From Mycolicibacterium sp. CR10 (GTDB lineage: Bacteria; Actinomycetota; Actinomycetes; Mycobacteriales; Mycobacteriaceae), in the NCBI RefSeq assembly GCF_005222675.1, contig NZ_STGE01000021.1, positions 124,001 through 188,000 of the forward strand: 64,000 nt of DNA. Direction: 5' to 3'. The notes below the pieces were generated by a model, which had not been told where the DNA came from, ran no database searches, and was given only the letters and a program-made list of their open reading frames with translations. A program made the translations under genes and the position numbers. Below, piece by piece: positions 36,087 to 44,725 of this stretch (position 1 is the first letter of the stretch; each line of letters begins with the position of its first letter).

Positions 36087-36668
36087 TCAGCTTATGCGGC
36101 TGTCGTTTGCGAACAGCTCGGTGACGTTGCGCTCGCGTTCTCGTCTTATGTTGGCCCTGGCTGCGTCCAGAGATCTTCGCAGAGTTGCGATTTCGTTGTG
36201 GGCGCGGTTGAGATTGTGGGTGTGGGTGTTGACTAGGTCTCGGAGCCGGGCGTTCTCTTCGGCAAGGTGGTTTCCATTGGGGTCGAAGAGTTGTCCGGTC
36301 AGGTCGGCGATACGGGCTTCACGCTGCTTGACCTCAGCGCGTAGAGATTTGGCGAGGTCCTCGGCGTCAAGCGCACGTTCTCGCCACGACGCAGACGCCT
36401 GTTCGACTCTCTGATCGGCGCGTGCTATCGCTGTGGCCTGAGAGGCGTCGCGAGCTGCTAGAACGGCCTCCGTTAGATGTCGGCGCCGTTTGTCGTAGAT
36501 GAATGTTTTGCCCACTCCCGCAAGTGCACAGACATTTTCGACGGTGAAAGGGGATTCGGTCTTGACGAGTTTGGTGAGTGCTCTGCGCACGCGCTGTTCA
36601 CATTCGGCACTCGCGGTGGCACGGCGTTCGATCATTTCGACGGGTCGGCGGCGTGTTCTGGTCTCCAT
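36087..36668 (-). CDS. TnpC-like transposition helper (DUF6262-type)
   Basis: A 193-residue basic protein. The N-terminus has a helix-turn-helix-like part (FTVENVCALAGVGKTFIYDK), followed by a long coiled coil (ERALDAEDLAKSLRAEVKQR, ENARLRDLVNTHTHNLNRAH). Small proteins of this kind follow tnpA and tnpB in Tn554-family elements; TnpC aids and orients transposition there. It starts 10 bp after the large recombinase stops, so it is likely in one operon with both recombinases. Confidence 0.8.
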   Translation of the reverse strand: METRTRRRPVEMIERRATASAECEQRVRRALTKLVKTESPFTVENVCALAGVGKTFIYDKRRRHLTEAVLAARDASQATAIARADQRVEQASASWRERALDAEDLAKSLRAEVKQREARIADLTGQLFDPNGNHLAEENARLRDLVNTHTHNLNRAHNEIATLRRSLDAARANIRRERERNVTELFANDSRIS

Positions 36669-36678
36669 CTCATTCTCC

Positions 36679-39354
36679 CTAGACTTGCGGTGGCAGGGCC
36701 GTCATGTCGCCGTTGACGGGTTGGATCAACTGCGACACCGTGAATCCGGCAGAAAACAACGGGTCGAAGTAGTCATGCACTGGTGCGCGCAGGTCGAGTT
36801 TCTCGGCTTCCTCAAGCAGGCCGAGTTCGTCGAGTGCTTCACGTAGTCCGGTGAGTACGGGTTCCCATGGATGCCAGCGGCTCAGGATGTAATCACGTGT
36901 CTCGTCGCTGGGCGCCCGTTCGGCGAAGTGGTAGTCGCGGTCGCGTTTACGTTCCCAATAGGCCAGATCCGCGCCAGTGAGCACGAAATGCTCGCACGGT
37001 CCATCGGGGCCGTCAGTACAGTTCTTCTGCCACGGACACTGAGTGCCGCCGACGACCGGGCCGTACCGGCACAGACCATGTTCAACAGGCACGATGGTCA
37101 AGTCGATGCGGGCAGCCGCGGCGGCAGAGTCATCGGCGTTGATCTCATCGGGGCGCAGCAAGACGGTGCCGGGTTTGTCCATGCCCGGCCCGGCAGCCCA
37201 CACCTGCTGCAGGTGCCGCTTGACGGTCGCGTCGTTGTACCGTGCGTAGTGGGCCAGAGCCTCTTCAGAAAAGTGCCCGAGCACTTGGCGTACCAAAGCC
37301 GGCGGAGCGCCATTGTCCAGCAGGGACATCGCTAGAGTGGATCTTGTCTGATGCGTCGTAATCCACTTCAGACCAAGACTTTCAAACCACTGAGTCCACG
37401 GATTGCGGAACCCCGTTTGCGACACCTCAAAGGCCAAGTCGGGATTCGATATTGCCGCGGGAAACAGCGGTTTGTCGCGATCCCACGAGGCTTCAAGTTG
37501 TGCGCGTCCACGCCCATCAAGCGCGGCGAGTTCCTTTGCATAGCGAGCACGAAGCTTTGCCCGCGTGAGATCCTGGCGCCGCAATAACCGTTCGTAGATA
37601 GGTAGGTAGCAGGGCATACCCCAGTCCACGACATTGACCTTGCTGATGTCCCGCCAGATATAGGGTTGGGCGCGGCCAACGAGCCCGACACAGCCCAGCC
37701 GAAGCTTCAGTGTCTCACTGATCCGCCCACCCTGAAACACCTGGGTCAACCAAATATCGGCGATCCCAACATCATTGCTGTCAAGGGCTTCAAGAGCAGC
37801 AATGCTGTCAGCGCTGATCAGCAACTGAAAGTCAGCCTGGCTCAGTGGTCGTGGCCGCGGCCGATTGACGGGCTGCGGGTATCTCGGCAGGCCAAGTATG
37901 AAGGAATCCAAACCCGGTGGTGTTCGGCGTTTTTCATGGCTGCGTCGCAGGACGGTTCGCATGCTCACGGTGTACGTGTGGCGGGTGAGATCGGTAAGGG
38001 TGTTGGTCCCTCTGCCCTTGTGCTTTATGAGCCGAGGAATGGGGATTTGGTCGCGGAACCACAGATCCCAGGTGTCCTTAAACGCTTTGGCATCGGCCCT
38101 GCCCAGCCGGGTCGGGTCATCGCCATGGTCGTTGCGGTTCTGCCACAGGATCTGCGAGAGCAAGGCGATTCCGGCGATCCGGTTGCGAACCGTTCCGACA
38201 CTGGGACGTTTCCCGACCGGCTTGAGCGCCTCGTCACGCAGGAACTCCCACAGCACGTCCCGCAGCCAGCCTTGTGAGACACCGGTCAGGTCCCAGACCC
38301 TACGACGATTCTCCCCGGCGGTTGTTCCGGCAAACGGCGAACTGCCGACAACGATCGGGTCGAACCATCCCGCAGCCTTGGCGATGTCCTCAGTAACGAT
38401 GAGGCTGCGCGCCGCCGCCGGCAGGTCCAACCAGATCCGGCGTCCCCGCTTGCCGACGTACCTCTCGGCGAGATCGTCGATCCGGGCGTCACACAGCGAC
38501 GTCACTCCGCTCGCGGCGAGGGTGTCGATGACCTTCTGCAGCTCAGCAGGGCGCCACACGGTGCGTCGAGCGTTGTTGGCGTGTCGATGAAGGGCGTACC
38601 GGATCTCGTTCTGCAAGCCATAGGGCAGTGCTGCCAGTGAGAGAAGCCCGCGACTGCTGGGTGCCGACACGGACTCCCGAGTGGCCACGAAGGCCATGAA
38701 CCCATCCCATCCGTGCCGGGTCGAGGCTGCGCTATCGGCGGTCAGCCAGTCGTCCCACTGCTGGATGTGGCCGTCGCACAAGCGCTGGTCTTGGGCGTCC
38801 ACATGTGCGTTGCGCACACTATCGTGGACACAGCGCGGCACCGAGCACGGATCGTAGGCAGGCATCGGGCGTTGAAGTTGTCGCCACCGGGCTTCGCTGA
38901 CCCACTCGTCACGAGCTCGTTTCTGAGGTCCGGTTCTCCGGCGCGCTTTTGCCAGCAGGTCCCCGTGATGTTTGCAGTAGCCGCTCTTCCATGCTTCGCG
39001 ATTGTTGCCACAGATCACGCAGTCGGGCCTGCGCGACAATGCCCATCCTGACCTGGCCGATGCCACCGGTTCGGCATTGCGTACAAACTCGTCAAGTCCG
39101 ACCGAGTCCTGAAGACATCGGTACTCTTGCGCGTGCGATATGCAGATGAGGCGAGTCGCTGTTGGTGACAAGCAGCCGCCACAGCCCTCGATGCGGCATG
39201 CCCACCCGTAAGTCTCATGATGCGGGGGAAACTCGATCGGTTCGGTCAGCAACCACGATGGGAAACGTTGACTAACAACGTCATAGCGTTGCTCGACAGT
39301 CAGCCCGAGATAGTCGCTCGTAGTGGACGGAGCTAGCGCTTCCACCGCGCTCAT
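36679..39354 (-). CDS. TnpB-like tyrosine recombinase with zinc-binding N-terminus
   Basis: An 891-residue recombinase, clearly longer than Tn554 TnpB (about 630). The N-terminal 200 residues hold several Cys/His clusters: C53-x4-C58-x2-C61 with C71 and H74, C112-x2-C115 with C127 and H130, and a third near 170-196. The catalytic domain has R544 (GGRISETL), H668-x2-R671 (HQTRSTLAMSLLDNGAP), H694 (VLGHFSEEALAHY) and a Tyr at 703 or 706. A further Cys cluster lies near 760-790. Its ATG overlaps the stop of the upstream recombinase by 4 bp. It acts with TnpA in site-specific insertion and excision. Confidence 0.85.
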   Translation of the reverse strand: MSAVEALAPSTTSDYLGLTVEQRYDVVSQRFPSWLLTEPIEFPPHHETYGWACRIEGCGGCLSPTATRLICISHAQEYRCLQDSVGLDEFVRNAEPVASARSGWALSRRPDCVICGNNREAWKSGYCKHHGDLLAKARRRTGPQKRARDEWVSEARWRQLQRPMPAYDPCSVPRCVHDSVRNAHVDAQDQRLCDGHIQQWDDWLTADSAASTRHGWDGFMAFVATRESVSAPSSRGLLSLAALPYGLQNEIRYALHRHANNARRTVWRPAELQKVIDTLAASGVTSLCDARIDDLAERYVGKRGRRIWLDLPAAARSLIVTEDIAKAAGWFDPIVVGSSPFAGTTAGENRRRVWDLTGVSQGWLRDVLWEFLRDEALKPVGKRPSVGTVRNRIAGIALLSQILWQNRNDHGDDPTRLGRADAKAFKDTWDLWFRDQIPIPRLIKHKGRGTNTLTDLTRHTYTVSMRTVLRRSHEKRRTPPGLDSFILGLPRYPQPVNRPRPRPLSQADFQLLISADSIAALEALDSNDVGIADIWLTQVFQGGRISETLKLRLGCVGLVGRAQPYIWRDISKVNVVDWGMPCYLPIYERLLRRQDLTRAKLRARYAKELAALDGRGRAQLEASWDRDKPLFPAAISNPDLAFEVSQTGFRNPWTQWFESLGLKWITTHQTRSTLAMSLLDNGAPPALVRQVLGHFSEEALAHYARYNDATVKRHLQQVWAAGPGMDKPGTVLLRPDEINADDSAAAAARIDLTIVPVEHGLCRYGPVVGGTQCPWQKNCTDGPDGPCEHFVLTGADLAYWERKRDRDYHFAERAPSDETRDYILSRWHPWEPVLTGLREALDELGLLEEAEKLDLRAPVHDYFDPLFSAGFTVSQLIQPVNGDMTALPPQV

Positions 39355-40595
39355 CGCGGAGCCTCTGATGTCGGTTGCGGCGCCAGGTATGGTTCGCTCG
39401 CAGGCCGGGCAGTTGCGTCCCAGGCTTGCTGGAGATACTTCATGGCGTGGCGGTTAGCCGACTTGCCGTACAAGTCAGTCACCATCTGAGGGCTTGCCCA
39501 GCCGAACTCCTGGGCGACCAGTTCGGCGTTGAAATCCGATTCGGCGTACAACGCCGCCGCAGCCTTGTGCCGGAACCCGTGCGGGGTCACCCGCACTGGC
39601 AGCCCGGCCCGCCGGCACGCTCTGGCCAGCATCTTGCGGACACCGGCCGTGGTGAGCGCCGCACCCGGAGTTCGGCCGGCGAGGTGCACGAGGACCTGTT
39701 CGTGATCGACTAGATGTGAGTTCGGATGGAACTCGTCCAGCAGATACGCGTGAAAGGTGCTGATCATGTCCGGGCTGACAGCCCGGATGACGCCGTCCAC
39801 GACTGAGCCATCTCTGCCGACGACTGTCGGGGCGCAGGCTTTCGCGCGGGCGCCGTTAGGGTTGTCATCGCGCCCGATGACGTGAATGTGGGGATCAGCA
39901 CGTTGACCGCACTCATGATTGCGGCGCAGGTGCAGGTCACTGAACCGAAGCCCGCACAAGCCACCCACCCTGATGCCCCCGTCATGCAGCCACGTCAGGA
40001 TCATCACGTCTCGGGCCGAGGTCAACACACCCGGCTCGAACAGCGACTGCACCGTCTCGTCTGGCAGGAACCGGGGTCGTCGTGTGGTCACCTTCGGCGT
40101 GAGCGGATTGCCCTGGCCCATTCGCCCTGATTTGGTCTGTCGCGCAGCGGTGTTGGAGCGCAACGCCATGGCCAACTCTGGCGCCACCTCGCCTGAGGCT
40201 GCCAGTGCAAGGTAGTACGCCTTTACGACGGAGGCCACGTTGCCGGCGGCTGAGGGCCCCAGGGGCTTCTGCGTCGGTTTACGCCATGCCGCGCCATAGA
40301 CACCGTCGACCTGACCAGTCACCCCGTTCATGTAGCGCTGTAGATCATCGAACGTGATGACGTCGGGTGTTTTGCCGTTGGCCTGCAGCCAGTTCAAATG
40401 ATCGACCAGGCTGTAAGCATAGGTCTGCTGCGTCGATGCCCCATACCGCGTCAGCACCTTCAGACTCGGACTGTGAACTTCCAAGTCGGGAGTGAAGATC
40501 CAATAAGACTGGCTCCCGTCCTGATGCCGCACTTTGCGAACGGAGAACCGGTCATGCTCCAACGCCCACAACACCTTTCGCTGAGAGCCGCACAT
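39351..40595 (-). CDS. TnpA-like tyrosine recombinase/integrase
   Basis: A 414-residue tyrosine recombinase. A SAM-like core-binding domain occupies about residues 50-150 (YSLVDHLNWLQANGKTPDVI). The catalytic domain has R209 (GGIRVGGLCGLRFSDL), H339-x2-R342 (TPHGFRHKAAAALYAES), W366 in place of the second His (EFGWASPQMV) and Y376 (TDLYGKSANRHAM). It is the first gene of the - strand recombinase operon and overlaps the TnpB-like gene by 4 bp. Order and strand match tnpA of Tn554-type transposons. Confidence 0.87.
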   Translation of the reverse strand: MCGSQRKVLWALEHDRFSVRKVRHQDGSQSYWIFTPDLEVHSPSLKVLTRYGASTQQTYAYSLVDHLNWLQANGKTPDVITFDDLQRYMNGVTGQVDGVYGAAWRKPTQKPLGPSAAGNVASVVKAYYLALAASGEVAPELAMALRSNTAARQTKSGRMGQGNPLTPKVTTRRPRFLPDETVQSLFEPGVLTSARDVMILTWLHDGGIRVGGLCGLRFSDLHLRRNHECGQRADPHIHVIGRDDNPNGARAKACAPTVVGRDGSVVDGVIRAVSPDMISTFHAYLLDEFHPNSHLVDHEQVLVHLAGRTPGAALTTAGVRKMLARACRRAGLPVRVTPHGFRHKAAAALYAESDFNAELVAQEFGWASPQMVTDLYGKSANRHAMKYLQQAWDATARPASEPYLAPQPTSEAPR

Positions 40596-41035
40596 CTTAT
40601 AGATACCACCTCGGTGGCCAACGGTCTCGGAGGCTCACCGCGAACGTCACGAACGCGAACAAGTCATGCCGATAAGACAGTCCTTCCCATTACCGAGACG
40701 GGCCCGAAGGGCCGCATACTAGAGGGATGCCACAATGCCTCGTGGTCCCTGAGCTGTATTACGCGCAACTTGCCAAGGTCAGGCAGGTGCAGGGGTATTG
40801 ATCGCCTCTTCCGATCGGCGGGTAGCTATACGACGGGGTCTTGGCGGTACTGCTCGGTAATTCGGTCGGCGCGGTTATTGGCTGGCGCTAACGGCCACAG
40901 CCAGCAGATCGGGCACGCACCCTTGTCATCGGCATCGTCGGCGCCACCTGCATAGGCCGGATTGCCATCGTCACCGCCTGCCCGAGATCACGGTTTGTGC
41001 GCGTGGATGGGTGGTAGCGGCCAGGACGCGGTTGA
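40596..41035. other. Non-coding stretch between recombinase operon and cargo
   Basis: About 440 bp upstream of the divergent recombinase and kinase genes. No frame here has a good start site or recognisable family. It should contain the promoter of the recombinase operon and of the kinase. A short hairpin (GGGCCCGAAGGGCC near 40705) is visible. Confidence 0.5.
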
Positions 41036-41518
41036 ATGCTGCTGATGGTGCGGCGTATGGCGGTCTTGGTCACCGGCATGTCTGGCGTGGGCAAATCAAC
41101 GGTGCTGACCGAGCTTGCCCGGCTCGGTTACGAAACCGTTGATACCGACGACGGTGGATGGATCGAGGTCGTCGAGGGTGAGCCGTTGTGGCGGGAGACG
41201 TTGATCGAGGAGTTGTTGGATCGGCCGCGTGAGGCCCCGTTGATCGTTCAGGGCACGGTGGCCAACCAGGGACGTTCTTACGACCGCTTCGACGCGATCA
41301 TCTTGCTCAGCGCACCGACCGACGTCGTGCTGCAGCGCATCGAAGGCCGCAACAACAACCCCTTCGGCAAATCCGCCCAAGAGCGTGCGCAGATCCTGGC
41401 CGACATCGCAGAAGTGGAACCACTGCTGCGCCAAGCCGCCACCCACGAAGTACCCACCGACCGCCCGTTATCGGAGGTCGTTGATGCCGTGACCAGCATC
41501 GTCGGCAGAGAGCAATGA
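41036..41518 (+). CDS. P-loop kinase, shikimate-kinase/AAA-like
   Basis: A 160-residue nucleotide kinase-like protein with Walker A VTGMSGVGKSTVLTELARLG and TDDGGW after strand 2, then LIVQGTVANQGRSYDRFDAI and LSAPTDVVLQRIEGRNNNPF (lid). Small P-loop kinases of this group phosphorylate small molecules, and some act in antibiotic or toxin modification. The substrate is unknown. Start uncertain: 41036 has AGGAC upstream, while ATG 41045 and 41057 are also in frame; 41057 gives the most typical N-terminus. First cargo gene on the + strand. Confidence 0.78.
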   Translation: MLLMVRRMAVLVTGMSGVGKSTVLTELARLGYETVDTDDGGWIEVVEGEPLWRETLIEELLDRPREAPLIVQGTVANQGRSYDRFDAIILLSAPTDVVLQRIEGRNNNPFGKSAQERAQILADIAEVEPLLRQAATHEVPTDRPLSEVVDAVTSIVGREQ

Positions 41519-41574
41519 GAACTCTTCCTGCCTGACTCCGACTGCCGTCAGCTGACCGCGATAACGTCGCCAGG

Positions 41575-42552
41575 GTGTCCGAACAACGATCGTTCCCCGA
41601 ACCGCAGGTGTACGACCACGGCTTACTCGATGTGGGGGATGGCAACCGCATCTACTGGGAGACCAGGGGCAACCCCGATGGCCGGCCCGCGCTCATCGTT
41701 CACGGCGGCCCGGGATCAGGAAGATCCCGCGGAGCGCACAAGGGGTTTCATCCCAACCTGTTTCAGGTCGTGTTATTCGACCAGCGCGGATGCGGCGACA
41801 GCGTGCCCAGTGCAGCCGACCCGGCGACCGACATGGCACACAACACCACCGAACATCTCCTGGCTGACATGGAGACGCTGCGCCAGCACCTCGACATCGA
41901 GCGGTGGCTGCTCTACGGCGGGTCATGGGCGTCCACCCTCATCCTCGCGTACGCCGAACGCCATCCGGAACGGGTGATCGGCATTGTCTTGGTCGGGGTC
42001 ACCATGACGCGGCCACGGGAAATCGACTGGCTCTACCACGGAGTGCGACTGTTACTGCCGATCGAATGGGAACGTTTCCGGGCTGGCGTGCCCGACCAAG
42101 ACCGCGACGGCAATCTGGTCGAGGCATATCGGCAACTGATGAAGAGCCCCGATCTTCCGATACGCGAGCAGGCTGCCCACAATTGGTGTGCCTGGGAGGA
42201 CGCCGTTATCGCGCACGAGAGTCTTGGTAGCCCCGGTCAATACAGCGCCAAACCTGACGCGGTGAAGCTGGCGTTCGTGAGGATTTGCACCCATTACTTC
42301 GCCCACGACGCATGGCTTGACGACGGACAACTCTTGCGTGATGCCCACCGCCTCAAGGGAATTCCAGGTGTACTGATACACGGACGCCTCGATCTGTCCG
42401 CTCCGTTACTCACCGCATGGGAACTTGCTCAGTCCTGGCCTGATGCTGAACTGATGATCATTGACGACTCCGGTCACACCGGAAGCCCGGCAATGCGGAC
42501 CGGCGTGCTCGACGCTATCGCCAAGTTCGAACCACCGGAGTCTCGTTCCTAG
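41575..42552 (+). CDS. Proline iminopeptidase-like alpha/beta hydrolase
   Basis: A 325-residue hydrolase of peptidase family S33. It has VHGGPGSGRSRGAHKGFHPN, FDQRGCGDSVPS, nucleophile Ser in YGGSWASTLILAYAERHP, and His in DDSGHTGSP. The family removes N-terminal proline from peptides, and some members hydrolyse amides or esters. GGSWGS is GGSWAS here. The GTG start may be leaderless, with GATAAC at a -10 position. Two-gene neighbourhood with the P-loop kinase, 56 bp apart. Cytoplasmic. Confidence 0.88.
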   Translation: MSEQRSFPEPQVYDHGLLDVGDGNRIYWETRGNPDGRPALIVHGGPGSGRSRGAHKGFHPNLFQVVLFDQRGCGDSVPSAADPATDMAHNTTEHLLADMETLRQHLDIERWLLYGGSWASTLILAYAERHPERVIGIVLVGVTMTRPREIDWLYHGVRLLLPIEWERFRAGVPDQDRDGNLVEAYRQLMKSPDLPIREQAAHNWCAWEDAVIAHESLGSPGQYSAKPDAVKLAFVRICTHYFAHDAWLDDGQLLRDAHRLKGIPGVLIHGRLDLSAPLLTAWELAQSWPDAELMIIDDSGHTGSPAMRTGVLDAIAKFEPPESRS

Positions 42553-42636
42553 ACCTAGAGGAACGAGAGCGATTCCACCTTGTCTCAGCATGCCCCGCAC
42601 CCTGCTTCGCGCGCAGCCGCCGTCGAGTCGCGAGGG

Positions 42637-43236
42637 TCAGAGAAGCGATTCAATGCGGGTAGCGAAGAGCTGTGTCCATTCGGTGAGGTAGCGGTCGTCA
42701 GGGATGCGCGTATCCGGTTGGCCAAAGAGGCCGGTCGCGAATCGTGTTCCGAGGATGCTATTAACGCCTACCGCGGCCATGACCGCGCATTCTTGCTGAG
42801 GCAGTGATGGTGCCCACGCGGCGATCCATTCGGCCAGTTCGGCGTTGAGTCCTTCGGCGAGCGCCGTGTAAGCGCTGTCGAGGCGGGTTGATCGTCCTGC
42901 CGGTGTGCGAGCGGCGATCTGCAGTAGCTCGATCTCCTCGTCGATAACGGTGAGCAGGTACCGGCCAAGCGCGGTGAGCTCGGCCCGTAGGTTCCCGAGG
43001 CCTGCGAATAGAGCCCGGATGTCGTGCATGGCTCGGCGGCGGTCCAGCTGGCGGTCGACTCCGGCGGCCAAGAGGGCTTCTTTGGATTTGAAGTGGTGAT
43101 AGAGCGCACCCGAGCCGGCCGCTAAACCGGCGGCTGCCTCGATCTGCGACACGCTGGTGGCCTCAAAACCTTTTGTGCTGAACAACCGCATCGCCTCAGT
43201 GACCAGTCGTTCGCGCGTCGGCGCCGATGCCGCCAT
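42637..43236 (-). CDS. TetR-family transcriptional regulator
   Basis: A 199-residue regulator with N-terminal helix-turn-helix RERLVTEAMRLFSTKGFEAT, SVSQIEAAAGLAAGSGALYH and HFKSKEALL. The ligand-binding C-terminal domain is not assignable. The ATG at 43236 is chosen because GGGAGAGG lies just before it; the frame is open seven codons further. It is divergent from the ABC1-kinase/P450 pair, and a perfect palindrome lies in the shared promoter region, so it very likely represses itself and that pair. Confidence 0.88.
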   Translation of the reverse strand: MAASAPTRERLVTEAMRLFSTKGFEATSVSQIEAAAGLAAGSGALYHHFKSKEALLAAGVDRQLDRRRAMHDIRALFAGLGNLRAELTALGRYLLTVIDEEIELLQIAARTPAGRSTRLDSAYTALAEGLNAELAEWIAAWAPSLPQQECAVMAAVGVNSILGTRFATGLFGQPDTRIPDDRYLTEWTQLFATRIESLL

Positions 43237-43247
43237 TGACCTCTCCC

Positions 43248-43259
43248 AAGTGATCACTT
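43248..43259. promoter_or_regulatory. Probable TetR operator
   Basis: AAGTGATCACTT is a perfect 12-bp palindrome in the 73-bp divergent region; CTTGAACAAG, another near-perfect inverted repeat, follows at 43262-43271. Position between the TetR gene and the kinase/P450 genes suits a shared repressor site. Confidence 0.65.
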
Positions 43260-43309
43260 ATCTTGAACAAGACATTACTTTACATCCCCAAGGCAAGGCC
43301 GGAGGCGCA

Positions 43310-44725
43310 ATGCCGCATCAGAGCGATTCCCTGCCACGCGGACGAATCCGACGCACGATGCCGCTCGCTGGCTTCACCGCCCGCGCCGCGGGTGGCCGCC
43401 TCGTTGCCGGGTTGCGGGAGAAAGTGGGTCAGGACGGGGCCGTCGATCAATTTCACGAACGCACCGCCGAGCGTTACGCCGATCTGCTCGGCCACTCCAA
43501 GGGCGCGCTGATGAAGGTCGGCCAGATGATGTCGATGGTCGACAGCCGAGCGTTGGGTAACGGCGGGTTCTACCCCTATCAGAAAGCCATGAGCCGACTG
43601 CAGGCCGACGCTCCGCCGATGCACCCAGACTTGGTCCGCGAACTCCTCGTAACCGGACTCGGCTCCGCCGCCGGCCAGTTTGCCGAGTTCACCAATGAGC
43701 CGATGGCAGCTGCGTCGATCGGTCAGGTACACCGCGCCGTCCTGCGCGATGGTCGCGTGGTCGCGGTCAAGATTCAGTATCCGGGTGTGGCTCAAGCGAT
43801 CCGAGACGATCTTGCCAACACCGAATTGGTGGCAACGTTTCTGCGCTTCATGCAGGCCGCGTCCGGAATGAAGACAGACGTCCGCGCTGTGGCACGTGAG
43901 GCTGCCGCTCGGATCTCTGAAGAGGTGGACTATCGGCACGAGGCGACCACGATCGCGGCGTTTGGTGATCTCTACCGCGACCACCCCTCCATCCGAGTCC
44001 CCACCGTCATCCCGGAGACATCCGGCGACCGGGTGCTGACGATGACCTATCTCGACGGGATGGACTGGGGCGCAGCCCAACACGCCGACCAGGACCTGAA
44101 GAACACCTGGACCGAGGTCATCGTTCGCTTCAACCAAGGCAACTTTCGACACGCGAATCTGCTGCACGGCGACCCGCATCCGGGCAACTTTCGGTTCAAC
44201 ACCGATGGCACCGTCGGCTTTGTCGATTTTGGCTGCGTGAAGGTCCTCCCCGAGCGGGAGCGGTGGCGTCTAGTTGCGATGACGCGGGCGGTCATCGAAG
44301 GCCGCAAAGATGACTACCGCGAGCTCATGGTGCAGGCCGGCTTCCTCGACGCAGACTCCGATCTCACCGCTGACGAGATGTACCAGTGGCAGTCGGAGGG
44401 GCTGTATGAGATTTGCGCCTCGGCTCAACCGGCGACCTACTCGCCTGAGTCAACCAGGCGGGTCCTGCAGACGTTCTTCGACGTACGTGACGCCGACCAT
44501 CCGATCGGCCGCATGGGTACGCCAGACGACTACGTGTTCGCCAGCCGCGCAACGTTCGCGCTCAACGCCGTGGCGGCCGGTCTAGGTGCCACCCTGCCCA
44601 TGCGAGCCATCATGGACGACCTGGACAACGTCGCCGAACCCATCACCGAGCTCGGCAAACAACACCACGCGTGGGTCCTTGATCGGGGACTGCCATCAGC
44701 ATTGGACCACCATGACCAGCCGTGA
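43310..44725 (+). CDS. ABC1/UbiB-family atypical kinase
   Basis: A 471-residue UbiB-family protein. It has the family-specific N-terminal motif SKGALMKVGQMMSMVDS (K69-x-G-Q), the Ala-rich nucleotide loop PMAAASIGQVHRAVLRDG, VAVKIQYPGV, EVDYRHEA, LLHGDPHPGNF and VDFGCVK, the metal-binding equivalent of DFG. UbiB/COQ8 proteins are ATPases linked to lipid or quinone metabolism. ATG 43310 follows GGAGG. The P450 gene starts inside its 3-prime end, a 14-bp overlap, so the two proteins are co-expressed and probably act on one substrate. Confidence 0.9.
   Translation: MPHQSDSLPRGRIRRTMPLAGFTARAAGGRLVAGLREKVGQDGAVDQFHERTAERYADLLGHSKGALMKVGQMMSMVDSRALGNGGFYPYQKAMSRLQADAPPMHPDLVRELLVTGLGSAAGQFAEFTNEPMAAASIGQVHRAVLRDGRVVAVKIQYPGVAQAIRDDLANTELVATFLRFMQAASGMKTDVRAVAREAAARISEEVDYRHEATTIAAFGDLYRDHPSIRVPTVIPETSGDRVLTMTYLDGMDWGAAQHADQDLKNTWTEVIVRFNQGNFRHANLLHGDPHPGNFRFNTDGTVGFVDFGCVKVLPERERWRLVAMTRAVIEGRKDDYRELMVQAGFLDADSDLTADEMYQWQSEGLYEICASAQPATYSPESTRRVLQTFFDVRDADHPIGRMGTPDDYVFASRATFALNAVAAGLGATLPMRAIMDDLDNVAEPITELGKQHHAWVLDRGLPSALDHHDQP

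Noticed and set aside
43247..43300. KstR-type site upstream of the ABC1 kinase
   Set aside because: The palindrome AAGTGATCACTT does not fit TnnAACnnGTTnnA; it is better explained as the operator of the adjacent TetR gene.
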